This document shows, piece after piece, positions 42,313 to 51,656 of a stretch of DNA of 64,000 nt. The notes beneath the pieces are model-generated. The model was not told where the DNA came from and did not search any database. It saw only the letters and a program-made list of their open reading frames with translations. Each line of letters opens with the position of its first letter. Positions within the stretch are counted from its first letter, which is position 1. Source of the stretch: JAAYXS01 sp043820985 (lineage in GTDB: Bacteria > Planctomycetota > Phycisphaerae > UBA1845 > Fen-1342); NCBI GenBank assembly GCA_043820985.1, contig JBDRDH010000032.1, forward strand, positions 27,966 through 91,965. Direction: 5' to 3'. Made by a program: the position numbers and the translations under genes.

Positions 42313-44055
42313 TTATGTCTGGTTGTCGGCGGACCGAGATATTGGCAGCGTGACGCTGAAGGTCGAGCCCTGTCCGGGGGTACTGGTGGCCGTGATACTT
42401 CCGCCGTGGCGCTCGGCGATCTTGCGGCAGATGGCCAGGCCGATGCCGGTGCCTTCGTAGGCATCCCGGCCGTGCAATCGCTGGAAGACGTTGAAGATGC
42501 GGTCGCAGTATTTTTCTTCGAAGCCGATGCCGTTGTCTTCGATTTGCAGGTGACAGACAGGTCCGGTTGGCTTGACATTCTGACTGGCCGGCTCGTCGTC
42601 TTGGGTGGTGGCGCTGATGCGCACGACCGGCGGCACGTTGGGGCGATGGAACTTAAGCGCGTTGCCGATCAGGTTTTGCAGCAACTGCCGCATCTGCAAC
42701 GGATCAGCCTCGATAGTGGGTAACTGCTGCACGGTAACTTGCGCGCCGAGTTCCTCGATGCGCACCTCCAGATCCGTCAGGACGTCCCGCACGACCCTGG
42801 CCAGATCCACGGGCGCGAAGGGTTGAGCCTGGGTGGCCACGCGTGAAAAGGCCAGTAAATCGTGGATCAGACCTTGCATGCGCTGGGCCGCGCCCCGCAT
42901 GCGCTCCACGTAATCGCGCCCTTGCGCGCTGAGCGTGTCGCCGCACCCAGCCTGCAGGCGGTCGCCGAAAGTCAGCACTTTCCGCAAGGGTTCCTGTAAG
43001 TCATGTGAGGCCACGGAGGCGAAATCTTCCAGTTCGCGATTGCTGCGTTGCAAGCGGGTGGTGAATTCCTCCAACTCGGACTGGGCGCGTTTGAGCTCGG
43101 TGACATCGCGGGCCGAGGCGTAAACCAGCTTGCGTTTGACGTCCGCGGTGGCGTTCCAGCGCAACCAGCGGTACTGGCCGGCGCGCGCGCGGTAACGGTT
43201 CTCGAAGTTCGGTGTGCCGTTGTTGACTTTCAGCTTTTCCATTTCATTCAGAGTCGCGGCCTGATCGTCCGGGTGTACAAATTCGACATAAGGCCGCTCG
43301 TAGAATTCGCGCCGGTCGTAACCAAAGGTCTTATTCCAGGAGGAACTCAGTTGCTTGAAGAAGCCATTGAAATCGGAGATGCACAGCAGGTCGGCCGAGA
43401 GGGAAAAGAAGCGATCGCGTTCGGCTTCGGCGCGCCGTTGGGCGCTAACGCTCAGGCGGTAGCTGTAGAGCAACAGGACTACCAGCACCGCCAGCAGGCA
43501 GGCACCGAGTACGATCAGCGTGAGTGAGGCCAGGTGTACGCCCTGCTTCTGCCAGATGGCGCGGGTGCGCTCGCGAACGGTCTGCACCATGCCGTCAATG
43601 GCTCGAATCGCCGCATTCTCCGCGTGGCGCGCTTCCGTGATGGACTCGGCGCGCGGCCATTCCCGAGTGGCGGTGGACGAGTCAGGGGGAGCGGCGGCGT
43701 GCAGGCGCTCGACGGCGGCTTCGACTTTGGCCAGTGAGTGGTGCAGGTTAAGGCTGGTGACGAGGTCGTGCGGAACATTTTCCAGTTTTTTGCGGAAGTA
43801 GGTGTAGACCTGTGCCCGGCGGACCTCGGGGGTGCCCCCAGGTGTGGTCCACTCCGGCATCAGGACACAGTCGGTTTCCAGGCGCACCGCGCGCTGGAGA
43901 TCTTCAAGCTGCACGATGAGCTTGGCGTACTCTTGCGCCTGGCTTTGTTCCCGGACGACGGACACGATCAAGTGTCCACTCCAGAGGGTTAATGGAACCG
44001 GCAATGACAGGATTACCCAGGTCCAGACGCGCGATGTAACGGAGGATTTGATCAC
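42313..44055 (-). CDS. PAS-domain sensor histidine kinase
   Basis: 580 residues. Two membrane helices (WVILSLPVPLTLWSGHLIVS and LTLIVLGACLLAVLVVLLLY) enclose a periplasmic sensory domain of about 150 residues. A PAS domain follows (FFSLSADLLCISDFNG), then the HisKA H-box SHDLQEPLRKV and the ATPase motifs LIGNALKFHRPN, DNGIGFEE and GTGIGLAICRKI. H-box type matches bacteriophytochrome-like kinases that use Rcp receivers, consistent with the flanking genes at 41794 and 44175. Confidence 0.92.
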   Translation of the reverse strand: MIKSSVTSRVWTWVILSLPVPLTLWSGHLIVSVVREQSQAQEYAKLIVQLEDLQRAVRLETDCVLMPEWTTPGGTPEVRRAQVYTYFRKKLENVPHDLVTSLNLHHSLAKVEAAVERLHAAAPPDSSTATREWPRAESITEARHAENAAIRAIDGMVQTVRERTRAIWQKQGVHLASLTLIVLGACLLAVLVVLLLYSYRLSVSAQRRAEAERDRFFSLSADLLCISDFNGFFKQLSSSWNKTFGYDRREFYERPYVEFVHPDDQAATLNEMEKLKVNNGTPNFENRYRARAGQYRWLRWNATADVKRKLVYASARDVTELKRAQSELEEFTTRLQRSNRELEDFASVASHDLQEPLRKVLTFGDRLQAGCGDTLSAQGRDYVERMRGAAQRMQGLIHDLLAFSRVATQAQPFAPVDLARVVRDVLTDLEVRIEELGAQVTVQQLPTIEADPLQMRQLLQNLIGNALKFHRPNVPPVVRISATTQDDEPASQNVKPTGPVCHLQIEDNGIGFEEKYCDRIFNVFQRLHGRDAYEGTGIGLAICRKIAERHGGSITATSTPGQGSTFSVTLPISRSADNQT

Positions 44056-44174
44056 GCCTTTTTCGCTTTACCGTGGGTGACTACTTACCTTAACCCGATC
44101 CTGACCATATTAATGTATGGGCACGGCGATTATAGCTGTTTGAGGTATATCCTGGCGAGGGCTTACGAGAGGAG

Positions 44175-44594
44175 TCAGCTCCGCGCGGGTGCCTGGAACT
44201 CGACGGCCACGCGCTGGCGGGTCAGGGGTTTGAGCATATAGGAGCGGGCGCCCAGGGCGAAAGCGCGCTCGATGTCGCGGTTGCTTTTCGAACCGGTCAG
44301 GACGACGACCGGGATGCGCGCCAGGTCGGGGTCCGCCTTGAGCTCGGCGAGGGTCTCAAGGCCGCCCTTGCCCGGCATGTACAAATCGAGCAGGATCAGA
44401 TCGGGGCGTTGCCAGTCGGTTTGGTTACTGAAACGGCCGTGTTTGCGCAGGTAGTCCAGCAGAGCCTGCCCATCTTCCAGGGTCTGGACGTTTTGGATAA
44501 ACGATATTTCACCGAGCAGTTCATCGGCCACGAGGCGGTCATCCGGATCGTCGTCGGCGACCAGAATGGTAAATCCGCCAGTATGCTCAAACAT
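44175..44594 (-). CDS. Rcp-type single-domain response regulator, second copy
   Basis: 139 residues from the ATG at 44594, which has GGAG at 5 nt; an ATG four codons earlier lacks one. Receiver features: ADDDPDDRLVADELL, phospho-Asp in LILLDLYMPGKGG, and SYMLKPLTRQRV. It is related to the receiver at 41794. A 119-bp gap separates it from the kinase start. Confidence 0.9.
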   Translation of the reverse strand: MFEHTGGFTILVADDDPDDRLVADELLGEISFIQNVQTLEDGQALLDYLRKHGRFSNQTDWQRPDLILLDLYMPGKGGLETLAELKADPDLARIPVVVLTGSKSNRDIERAFALGARSYMLKPLTRQRVAVEFQAPARS

Positions 44595-44623
44595 GTTAAA
44601 CTCCATGGAGCCAATGTGACGCG

Positions 44624-46294
44624 CTACAGTTTTTCGGCCTCGGCGCTGAATTCCGCGCGCAGCCGTCCGAGGGCGCGCGACTCGATCTGTCGTACACGTT
44701 CACGCGAGATACCGATGCGTTGGCCGACCTGTACCAGAGTTTGAAAACCTTCGCCGCCCAGGCCGAAACGGTGATGCAGAATGAAGCGCTCGCGCCGCGA
44801 GAGCGTGTCCGACATCCGCTCAATCAAATCCCGCAGGGGAGCGCTGGTATCATCCTCGTCTTCGGCCGCGCGGACTTCCCGCAAAAGCTCATCGTTGCCG
44901 GTCTGGTAGCGGGCCTGGTGCCGGCGTCGGTCCCATTCCTGGCGCGCCATGCGGCGGATGATCGACCAGGAGGCATAAGTGCTGAACTTGAAGCCGCGGG
45001 TAAAGTCGAAGAGATCAACCGCCCGCAGCAAGGTCACGTTGCCGTCGCTGACCGCCTCATACAAATCGTAATCCGGCCTGATGTGGCGCTTGGCGACATG
45101 CACGACCAGGCGCAGATTGGACTTGCTGATTTGGTTTTTGAGCTGGGCGGCCTTGTCCAGCAGGGTTTCAATCCGGTCGAGTTCGCGGGCCGTGGTCTGC
45201 CCCGGCACAATCTGGCGTCGCAGAGTTTCGGCGCGATACTTCAGGAAGTTAAACTGACGGCACAAGGCATACTCGCCAGCCGGCGATAACAGGGGGATAT
45301 GGAAAAGCTCGCGCAGGTAGGGTGCCAGGTTGGCGGGTATGCGCGGGCTTTTTTTCGGTTCGGCGTAGGGGGCTTGCGCGGCCGGGTCGTCCATGATTTC
45401 CGCATACGCATTGGGATGGTCGAACTCCGCGCCGTGGATGTATTCGATGGAGCGGGCCTTGAGGGTGTTAGCCCGCATCTCGGTGACAATGTCGTAGATC
45501 TCAGTGACCGGCCGGTCGAAGCGCTCGGCGAGTACCTCTAGCGAGGTGCCGTCCTGGTAAGCTTCCCAGATCCGCAAGCGGTTGTCAGGGATATCCACCA
45601 GCGGTTCGGGCGGACTCCAGAGAGCTTCTGCGGGGTGTTCTTCCTGGAGTTGCTTGAGCAGGATCCTGATCGTTTCGCAGGCGCGGCCGGTTTCGACGGC
45701 GATGACGCGAGTCGCCGAATTGATGGTGCTGCCGACTTGCTCGGCCAACTTGCGGGCCCGGGCGGCGATGCGCTCCTGCTCTTCGGCCGTCAGGCGGGAG
45801 TAGGAACTGGCGCGTGTTACCAGTCCGGCGTTGTCGGCGACAAAGCGCCGCAAGCAGTGCTCGGGGATCATTGTACGTGAGCGGCCGTCAGTGCCGAGCA
45901 CTTTCCAGGCCAGCAGGCCACGTTTGCGCCAGCGGGCGACTGTTTTTTTGCTGACACCCAGGCGATCGGCCAGTTCCGTGATGGTGTAGAGCGACTGGCG
46001 GCAAGCCGAGGCGGGTAGGCGGGCACAATTGCTGAGGTCGTCCGCGAGGGTGACCAGGTCGTCGCGTAGTTCGTGGCCGTGCAGCAGGATGGGGCCGTTA
46101 ATCTCGGTGGTAACCTTTCGTCGTCGTACGCCGGTGAGCGCGTGCCAGATGAAGTCCAACGGGTAGCGCTCAGCCGACACGACGACGGAAAGGAGAAACT
46201 CGATGTTGTGGAGGTGTTTGAGGCAATGACGTCGTGGGCTGCGTCGCAATTGAGCGGCCAGGTCGGCGATTATGTTGGTTCGATACGTGTACAT
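44624..46294 (-). CDS. Sigma-70 family factor with N-terminal helix-turn-helix
   Basis: 556 residues, longer than most. The N-terminal part (about 103-150) contains TITELADRLGVSKKTVARWR, an HTH like that of MerR or excisionase proteins. The middle (200-320) has helical, possibly HTH segments (ETIRILLKQLQEEHP). Sigma region 2 follows with LYEAVSDGNVTLLRAVDLFD and RGFKFSTYASWSII. Region 4 has QVGQRIGISRERVRQIESRA. The extra DNA-binding domain suggests a sigma factor that also binds an operator or senses a ligand. It ends 29 bp before the Rcp gene. Confidence 0.88.
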   Translation of the reverse strand: MYTYRTNIIADLAAQLRRSPRRHCLKHLHNIEFLLSVVVSAERYPLDFIWHALTGVRRRKVTTEINGPILLHGHELRDDLVTLADDLSNCARLPASACRQSLYTITELADRLGVSKKTVARWRKRGLLAWKVLGTDGRSRTMIPEHCLRRFVADNAGLVTRASSYSRLTAEEQERIAARARKLAEQVGSTINSATRVIAVETGRACETIRILLKQLQEEHPAEALWSPPEPLVDIPDNRLRIWEAYQDGTSLEVLAERFDRPVTEIYDIVTEMRANTLKARSIEYIHGAEFDHPNAYAEIMDDPAAQAPYAEPKKSPRIPANLAPYLRELFHIPLLSPAGEYALCRQFNFLKYRAETLRRQIVPGQTTARELDRIETLLDKAAQLKNQISKSNLRLVVHVAKRHIRPDYDLYEAVSDGNVTLLRAVDLFDFTRGFKFSTYASWSIIRRMARQEWDRRRHQARYQTGNDELLREVRAAEDEDDTSAPLRDLIERMSDTLSRRERFILHHRFGLGGEGFQTLVQVGQRIGISRERVRQIESRALGRLRAEFSAEAEKL

Positions 46295-46919
46295 GGCGTC
46301 ACCGTAGTTACGGGTTTCAGTGACTGTCTGTAGACCACTAACCGCAATCGCCGTTCCAGGGCGGGCAAAAACACTTAAGTCGTTGTTTGTATTGGCTTTG
46401 CGCTTTCTTGGGGTGTTGTGCGAAGGATGGAGATCGGACAGTCGGGCGCCCTATAAGTGTGTCACGAGTGTCCTATATGAGACACTTTTTGCAGCGCGGC
46501 GGTGTGATGCCTGGGCTCTGGAGGCTACGGGGCGTGCATACCAAGGTATTTGTGATAACGGACCTTGATGGAACTGGGCCGAATTAGGTGTTTTCGATCC
46601 GATTACTATTTTGCTATTAGTAAACTGTGACAGGCCCGCTCAATCCAGAATCCATTGTGTTTGGCAATGGTAGAATGCTACACTGCAAATTGACCTTCGT
46701 GTGGTCGCTTTGGGCGAAGTGACGGCTCGCGGAACGCGAATCATATCTTATATCTACCACGAGCGTCGCCATAAGCTACCACACTTAACCAGAGCGGCAA
46801 CGTAGAAGCGGTTACCATCGGCCAGGTAGCCGAGTAGTGATATCACCCTTGCTTGGGATCGAGCCTGACAGGGTAAGGAAGCATTTCGTGAGTAACCTCT
46901 ATTTAATGGGAGATTCTCT
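46295..46919. other. Long divergent intergenic region
   Basis: About 625 bp between the minus-strand sigma gene and the first secretome gene. It holds the AGTGTC...GACACT hairpin at 46467-46490 and AT-rich stretches at 46590-46625. No gene is supported. This is a boundary between the signalling block and the secretome cluster. Confidence 0.45.
46467..46490. promoter_or_regulatory. AGTGTC hairpin/inverted repeat, unknown role
   Basis: AGTGTC, 8-nt loop CTATATGA, GACACT, then TTTT. A further GTGTC lies 9 bp upstream. On the plus strand it has the look of a terminator, yet no plus-strand gene precedes it, so a protein-binding site is equally possible. Confidence 0.3.
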
Positions 46920-48620
46920 ATGAAAAGGCAATGGATCGTGACTATTAGTGGAATGCTGGCGTTGCTCTTAGTGTTACCGGTGTGCTTGGCGCAGGGGGAG
47001 ATGGGCACCGCCTTCACCTACCAGGGGCAGCTTAAGGATGGCGGAATCCCCGCCGACGAGGACTACGATTTTCTGTTCAGGCTGTTCGAGGCCAAGACGG
47101 GCGGCGCACAGGTCGGCGACGACGTGCAGATCGAGGATTGGCCCGTCCCCGACGGGCTGTTCACGGTGCAGCTCGACTTCGGCGCGGGCATCTTCACCGG
47201 CGACGCGCTTTGGCTGGAAGTGGGCGTGCGGCTGGGAGAGAGCGGGGACCCGCACACCGTGCTATCGCCGCGGCAGCCGTTGAACGCCACGCCGTATGCG
47301 CTGTACGCACTCAGCGGTCCCGGCAGCGGGGGCTTCTGGGAGGCCAATGCGGACGACATTTACAACACGAACAGCGGCCAGGTTGGCATCGGCACGACCA
47401 GTCCCATCTACCCGCTGCATGTCGTGAGCGCCGACGCCGATGCTGTCTTCGGTGAGAGCAGCGTTTCCGGCGGCGTCGGCGTGTACGGCAAGGCCAGCAG
47501 CTTTGAAGGCGGGGGCTTCGGCGTCCGCGGCGACACCTACGGCACGACCGGCTTCGGCGTATTTGGCATCGCCGCGATGACCACCGGCAACAACTACGGT
47601 GTGTATGGGCAGAGCCAGAGTCAGACCGGCCGCGGCGTGTACGGTCTCGCCAACAACGCGGCCGGCGTCAATTACGGCGTCTACGGGGTGACCAACAGCC
47701 CCGACGGCTGGGCCGGCTACTTTTCGGGACGCAGCTATTTCGGCGGTGACGTCGGCATCGGTACGCAGAGTCCGGCGGAAGCCCTGGACGTTGACGGCAC
47801 GGTCAAAACGACCGGCTTCCAGCTCACGACCTCGCCGGCCGACGGTTACGTGCTCACCAGCGACGCCGCCGGCGTGGGCAGTTGGCAGCCCTCGGGCGGG
47901 GGCGACTCACTCTGGCTGACTAGCGGCGATGACATTTACTACGACGGCGGCAACGTCGGCATCGGAACCGCTACGCCGGATTTCGGGGTCTTAGATGTCG
48001 GCGGCGTGGCAGCAATGGACGTTCTAGGCACCGGAGCTGGTTGGATCGGCACCCGGGGCCCGAATGGTAATCTGAATGCACATCTGACCCACCTCGAGAA
48101 CTATCCCAACAACGGTTATGTCTCGGCAAAGAACTCTTCCGGCGTCACTCGGGCCGGGATGTACATCAACACCGGCGGCCTGGGCGAGATCTATGCCGAC
48201 GTGAAGAACTTCCGCGTGCCGAACCCCAACCAACGCGGAACGGACATCTGGTATGCATGTGTCGAAGGTCCGGAGGCGGCGGCGTATATTCGCGGAACGG
48301 CTCATCTGGTCAACGGCCGCGCGACCGTCGCTTTTCCCGACCACTTCACGGCCATCGCCACCGCGCAAGGAATGACCGTTCAGATCACGCCGCATTCCGC
48401 CGAGTCCAAAGGTCTGGCGGTGGTTGAGCGGAGCATCGAAGGCTTCGTCGTTCGCGAGCTCTTCAGCGGCGCCGGTACGTACGACTTCGACTACACCGTG
48501 ATGGCGGTCCGCCAGGGGTATGAGGACTATCGCGTGATTCGGCCCGATACTGAGGGGTTGCCGGCCGGAGAGATCGAAGACGGCGATGCCGACGGGATCG
48601 CCGACACGGAGGTGCGATAA
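46920..48620 (+). CDS. Exported protein with tail-fibre-like VGIGT repeats
   Basis: 566 residues. Signal peptide MKRQWIVTISGMLALLLVLP then VCLAQ; an N-terminal beta domain (FTYQGQLKDGGIPADEDYDF); Gly-rich stretches such as VGVYGKA, YGVYGQS, YGVYGVT; repeats of VGIGT with SP/SPAEAL like the head regions of phage tail-fibre and S74-peptidase proteins. It has no dockerin module itself. Its stop overlaps the start of a short dockerin protein (TAATG), implying coupled synthesis. Confidence 0.75.
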   Translation: MKRQWIVTISGMLALLLVLPVCLAQGEMGTAFTYQGQLKDGGIPADEDYDFLFRLFEAKTGGAQVGDDVQIEDWPVPDGLFTVQLDFGAGIFTGDALWLEVGVRLGESGDPHTVLSPRQPLNATPYALYALSGPGSGGFWEANADDIYNTNSGQVGIGTTSPIYPLHVVSADADAVFGESSVSGGVGVYGKASSFEGGGFGVRGDTYGTTGFGVFGIAAMTTGNNYGVYGQSQSQTGRGVYGLANNAAGVNYGVYGVTNSPDGWAGYFSGRSYFGGDVGIGTQSPAEALDVDGTVKTTGFQLTTSPADGYVLTSDAAGVGSWQPSGGGDSLWLTSGDDIYYDGGNVGIGTATPDFGVLDVGGVAAMDVLGTGAGWIGTRGPNGNLNAHLTHLENYPNNGYVSAKNSSGVTRAGMYINTGGLGEIYADVKNFRVPNPNQRGTDIWYACVEGPEAAAYIRGTAHLVNGRATVAFPDHFTAIATAQGMTVQITPHSAESKGLAVVERSIEGFVVRELFSGAGTYDFDYTVMAVRQGYEDYRVIRPDTEGLPAGEIEDGDADGIADTEVR

Positions 48621-49096
48621 TGAGATGCTTGCGGACTAATTATCCAGCGGCCCTACTCAAACGCACGGTATTGTCTCTCGTTGTAATGTTGGCGCTGGCG
48701 CCGGCCGCCCTCACCCAGGATTTCGCGATCGACTGGTACACGATCGACAGCGGCGGCGCGATGTGGACCACTGGCGGCGATTTCGAGTTATCCGGCACGA
48801 TCGGCCAACCCGACGCCGGCGTGGTGATGACTGGCGACGACTTCGCACTCACCGGCGGCTTCTGGGCCGGGGTACCCGCGTTCGGCCTCGGTGACATGAA
48901 CTGCGACGGGATTGTCAACGCCTACGACATCGACGGTTTCATCCTGGCCGTGTCGAGCTATCCGGACTTCGACGCCTACTATGAACGGTACCCCGACTGC
49001 GATCCCTGGCTGGCCGATGTTAACCGCGACGGCGTCGTGAATTCCTACGACATCGACGGCTTCATCGCCCTCGTCGCCGGTGGTGGCGGCGGCTGA
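48620..49096 (+). CDS. Small exported protein with double EF-hand (dockerin-like) module, long-linker type
   Basis: 158 residues. After the signal peptide comes a 55-residue GGDFELSGTIGQPDAG-type domain found in many planctomycete exported proteins (memory). Then two calcium-loop repeats: DMNCDGIVNAYDIDGF and DVNRDGVVNSYDIDGF, separated by YPDFDAYYERYPDCDPWLA. In the dockerin family such paired loops dock to cohesin domains; no cohesin is seen here. It is translationally coupled to the tail-fibre-like gene. Confidence 0.85.
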   Translation: MRCLRTNYPAALLKRTVLSLVVMLALAPAALTQDFAIDWYTIDSGGAMWTTGGDFELSGTIGQPDAGVVMTGDDFALTGGFWAGVPAFGLGDMNCDGIVNAYDIDGFILAVSSYPDFDAYYERYPDCDPWLADVNRDGVVNSYDIDGFIALVAGGGGG

Positions 49097-49249
49097 TCGT
49101 GACCAGGTAAACGGCGCGCCGATCGGGACCTTGCCCGGCGGCAGCCGGGTGGAATCTATTGCATCAGCCCGTTGCAGACGCCATAATCGGAACCAGGGGA
49201 AGCCGGGACGGGCGAGGATTTCTCACCGACGGACGGAAAGGAGCAACCG

Positions 49250-51433
49250 ATGACGGCGCGAAACAACCCACTGATGCGCCTGGACCTGTTCTTCATTTGT
49301 GTAGCGCTGTTGGCGCTCGCCGCCGCGCTGCCGGCCCCCGCCGGCGGGAGCCCCGAGAACCTCCTGCTGATTATCGATCCCACCAACCACGAGACGCTGT
49401 ACCTCGGCAACTACTACAGAAACGCCCGCAACGTCCCCGCGCGCAACGTCATCTACATGGCCCCCGGCGCGGTCAACTACGCCGCCTTCGTCGACACCAA
49501 TCTCGAGGCGCTCTTCGGAACCCTGGCCAATGCCGGAATCGAGGACCACATCGATTACATCGTCATCATGCCAGGCGATATGTTTTTCGTCAGCGCCCCG
49601 GGCTACATCACGGACGGCTGCGCTACGGTCAGCCGCTTCTCGATCTCGTCCGCCTACACCATGGCGTTTATCACCGATGAGATCCTCGCCGGCGGGCTGC
49701 CGTCCTCCACGCTCAACCGCTACTTCAACGTAAACGCCGCCTGCGCCTTCGACAGCTCCGTGAGTTGGCTGGGCGGTTACCCCAGTGAGTCCGCCAATGC
49801 CCGCCGCTACTTCATCGGCACGCTGCTTGGTTATACCGGCGAGCGTGGCAACACGCCCGACGAGATCATCGCCATGATCGACCGTAGCGTCGCCAGCGAC
49901 GGCACGCGCCCCACCGGGACCTTCTACTTCATGAACACCACCGATCCGCTACGGAACGTTCGCGCCTTCCAGTTCACCGGGGCCGTCAGTGCCATCCAAA
50001 GCCTTGGCGGCCAGGCCGAAATCATCGACGGTGTTCTCCCCACCGGCCGGCACGACTGCCTGGGAATCCTGACCGGCGTCGCCAGCCCCCCAATCGACAC
50101 CGCCGACATGACCATCCTGCCGGGCGCCTTCTGCGACCACCTCACCAGCTATGCCGCCACCTTCGACACCACCTCGCAGGTCAAGCTCTCACGCTGGATC
50201 GCCAACGGCGCCAGCGGCTCGTGGGGCGCTACCCAGGAACCCTGCAACTACATCGGCAAGTTCCCCCACGCTCGGCTCCACAGCCTCTACCTCGAAGGCT
50301 CTTCCCTCGGCGAAGCCGGCCTGCGCAGCGCGCTCTACACCCCGTTCCAGATGCTGCTTTACGGCGATCCCATGACCCGCCCCTTCGCCCACATCCCCAC
50401 CGTCACGGTGGACGACGCCCCGGGCGAACCAGCCAGCGGTACCATCCTGCTCACACCGGCCGCCACCACTAGCCACCCAACCGCCACTATCGCGCAATAC
50501 GACCTGCTCATCGACGGCGTCCTGTATGACTCAATCGCCCCCGACGAGAGCTTCATCGTCGATACCATCGAGCTCGCCGACGGCTGGCACGACCTGCGCG
50601 TCCTCGCCACCGACGACACTCCGGTCGGGTCAACCGGCCGCTGGACGGGCGCTCTGACCGTCGATAACCGCGGGCGGGCGGCGTCCCTCGACGTCTCGGA
50701 GTACTCCGGAAACCGGAGCACGCCGTTTGTCTGCGACATCGTTGCGAGCGGTGGGCCGGTCCGCGAGGTCTGCGCCGTGCAAAACGGGCGCGTCCTCGCC
50801 GCCGCGGTTGGCCCGGTGGCGACCCTCACGGTCTACGGGCTCACACTTGGCGCTGGACCGGTCCGCGTGCAGGCTGAGGCGCTCTTCCACGACGGCCGCA
50901 TTGTCCGCAGCGCGCCGGTCGGCCTCGACATCGAGCCTGTTGACGACACGTCCAGCGGGCAGCCCCCCGTGGCCTACGGCTTCACCAAGCGCGTCCTGAG
51001 CGACACGCCCGTCCTGGTCGAATTGCCCGCAAGCTTTGACGACATCGATGATCCGCTGACCTTCGAGATCCTCTCCGAACCCGCGCAGGCCACCATCGCC
51101 GGTGGCCAGACCGGCCCCTATCGGCTCTTGCGTCCGCTGCCCGGGGCCGCTGGAACCGACTCCTTCACCTTCCGGGCCACCAGCAGCGTGGGCGATTCAA
51201 ACACGGCCACCGTCAAGCTGATCTACGACTGGTGGTTTGGCGATATGAACTGCGATGGCATCATCAACGCCTACGACATTGACGGCTTCCTGCTGGCGGT
51301 GTCGGGTTACCCGGACTTCGACGAATACCACGCGCTGTATCCGGACTGCGACCCAATGCTGGCGGATATCAACGGCGACACGATTGTGAACGCGTACGAT
51401 ATCGACGGGTTCATCGCCCTGGTCGGCGGCTGA
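49250..51433 (+). CDS. TIGR03790-type exported protein with dockerin-like tail
   Basis: 727 residues with GGAAAGGAG before the ATG. The signal peptide is followed by LLLIIDPTNHETLYLGNYYR and ARNVPARNVIYM, the start of the TIGR03790 family as I remember it. A beta-sandwich region and a cadherin-like part (FDDIDDPLTFEILSEPAQAT) precede the dockerin-like pair DMNCDGIINAYDIDGF and DINGDTIVNAYDIDGF (long-linker type). Function of TIGR03790 proteins is unknown. Confidence 0.85.
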   Translation: MTARNNPLMRLDLFFICVALLALAAALPAPAGGSPENLLLIIDPTNHETLYLGNYYRNARNVPARNVIYMAPGAVNYAAFVDTNLEALFGTLANAGIEDHIDYIVIMPGDMFFVSAPGYITDGCATVSRFSISSAYTMAFITDEILAGGLPSSTLNRYFNVNAACAFDSSVSWLGGYPSESANARRYFIGTLLGYTGERGNTPDEIIAMIDRSVASDGTRPTGTFYFMNTTDPLRNVRAFQFTGAVSAIQSLGGQAEIIDGVLPTGRHDCLGILTGVASPPIDTADMTILPGAFCDHLTSYAATFDTTSQVKLSRWIANGASGSWGATQEPCNYIGKFPHARLHSLYLEGSSLGEAGLRSALYTPFQMLLYGDPMTRPFAHIPTVTVDDAPGEPASGTILLTPAATTSHPTATIAQYDLLIDGVLYDSIAPDESFIVDTIELADGWHDLRVLATDDTPVGSTGRWTGALTVDNRGRAASLDVSEYSGNRSTPFVCDIVASGGPVREVCAVQNGRVLAAAVGPVATLTVYGLTLGAGPVRVQAEALFHDGRIVRSAPVGLDIEPVDDTSSGQPPVAYGFTKRVLSDTPVLVELPASFDDIDDPLTFEILSEPAQATIAGGQTGPYRLLRPLPGAAGTDSFTFRATSSVGDSNTATVKLIYDWWFGDMNCDGIINAYDIDGFLLAVSGYPDFDEYHALYPDCDPMLADINGDTIVNAYDIDGFIALVGG

Positions 51434-51656
51434 TCGCGGGGCGGCAGGCGGGCAGCGCCGGCCGACAGGGACTGTCTGGGCTGGTCACGATCGCCGATTG
51501 GGGCACGGCCTGGTCGGGATAGGAGTTGATCGGGACGCGGCCGGTCTGCTATACTGGAGACTTGAGGGTGAAGGAGGCCGCGTGGGTCCTTCCCCACGTC
51601 GCCACACTTCGGTACTTGTGATCGCTGTAGCATCAGTTTTTGGAAAGGAGCAAACG

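Noticed and set aside
46625..46690. Sigma-54 promoter before the secretome cluster
   Set aside because: TTGGCAATGGTAGAATGC has GG and GC elements 12 nt apart instead of 10, so it does not fit the -24/-12 spacing.
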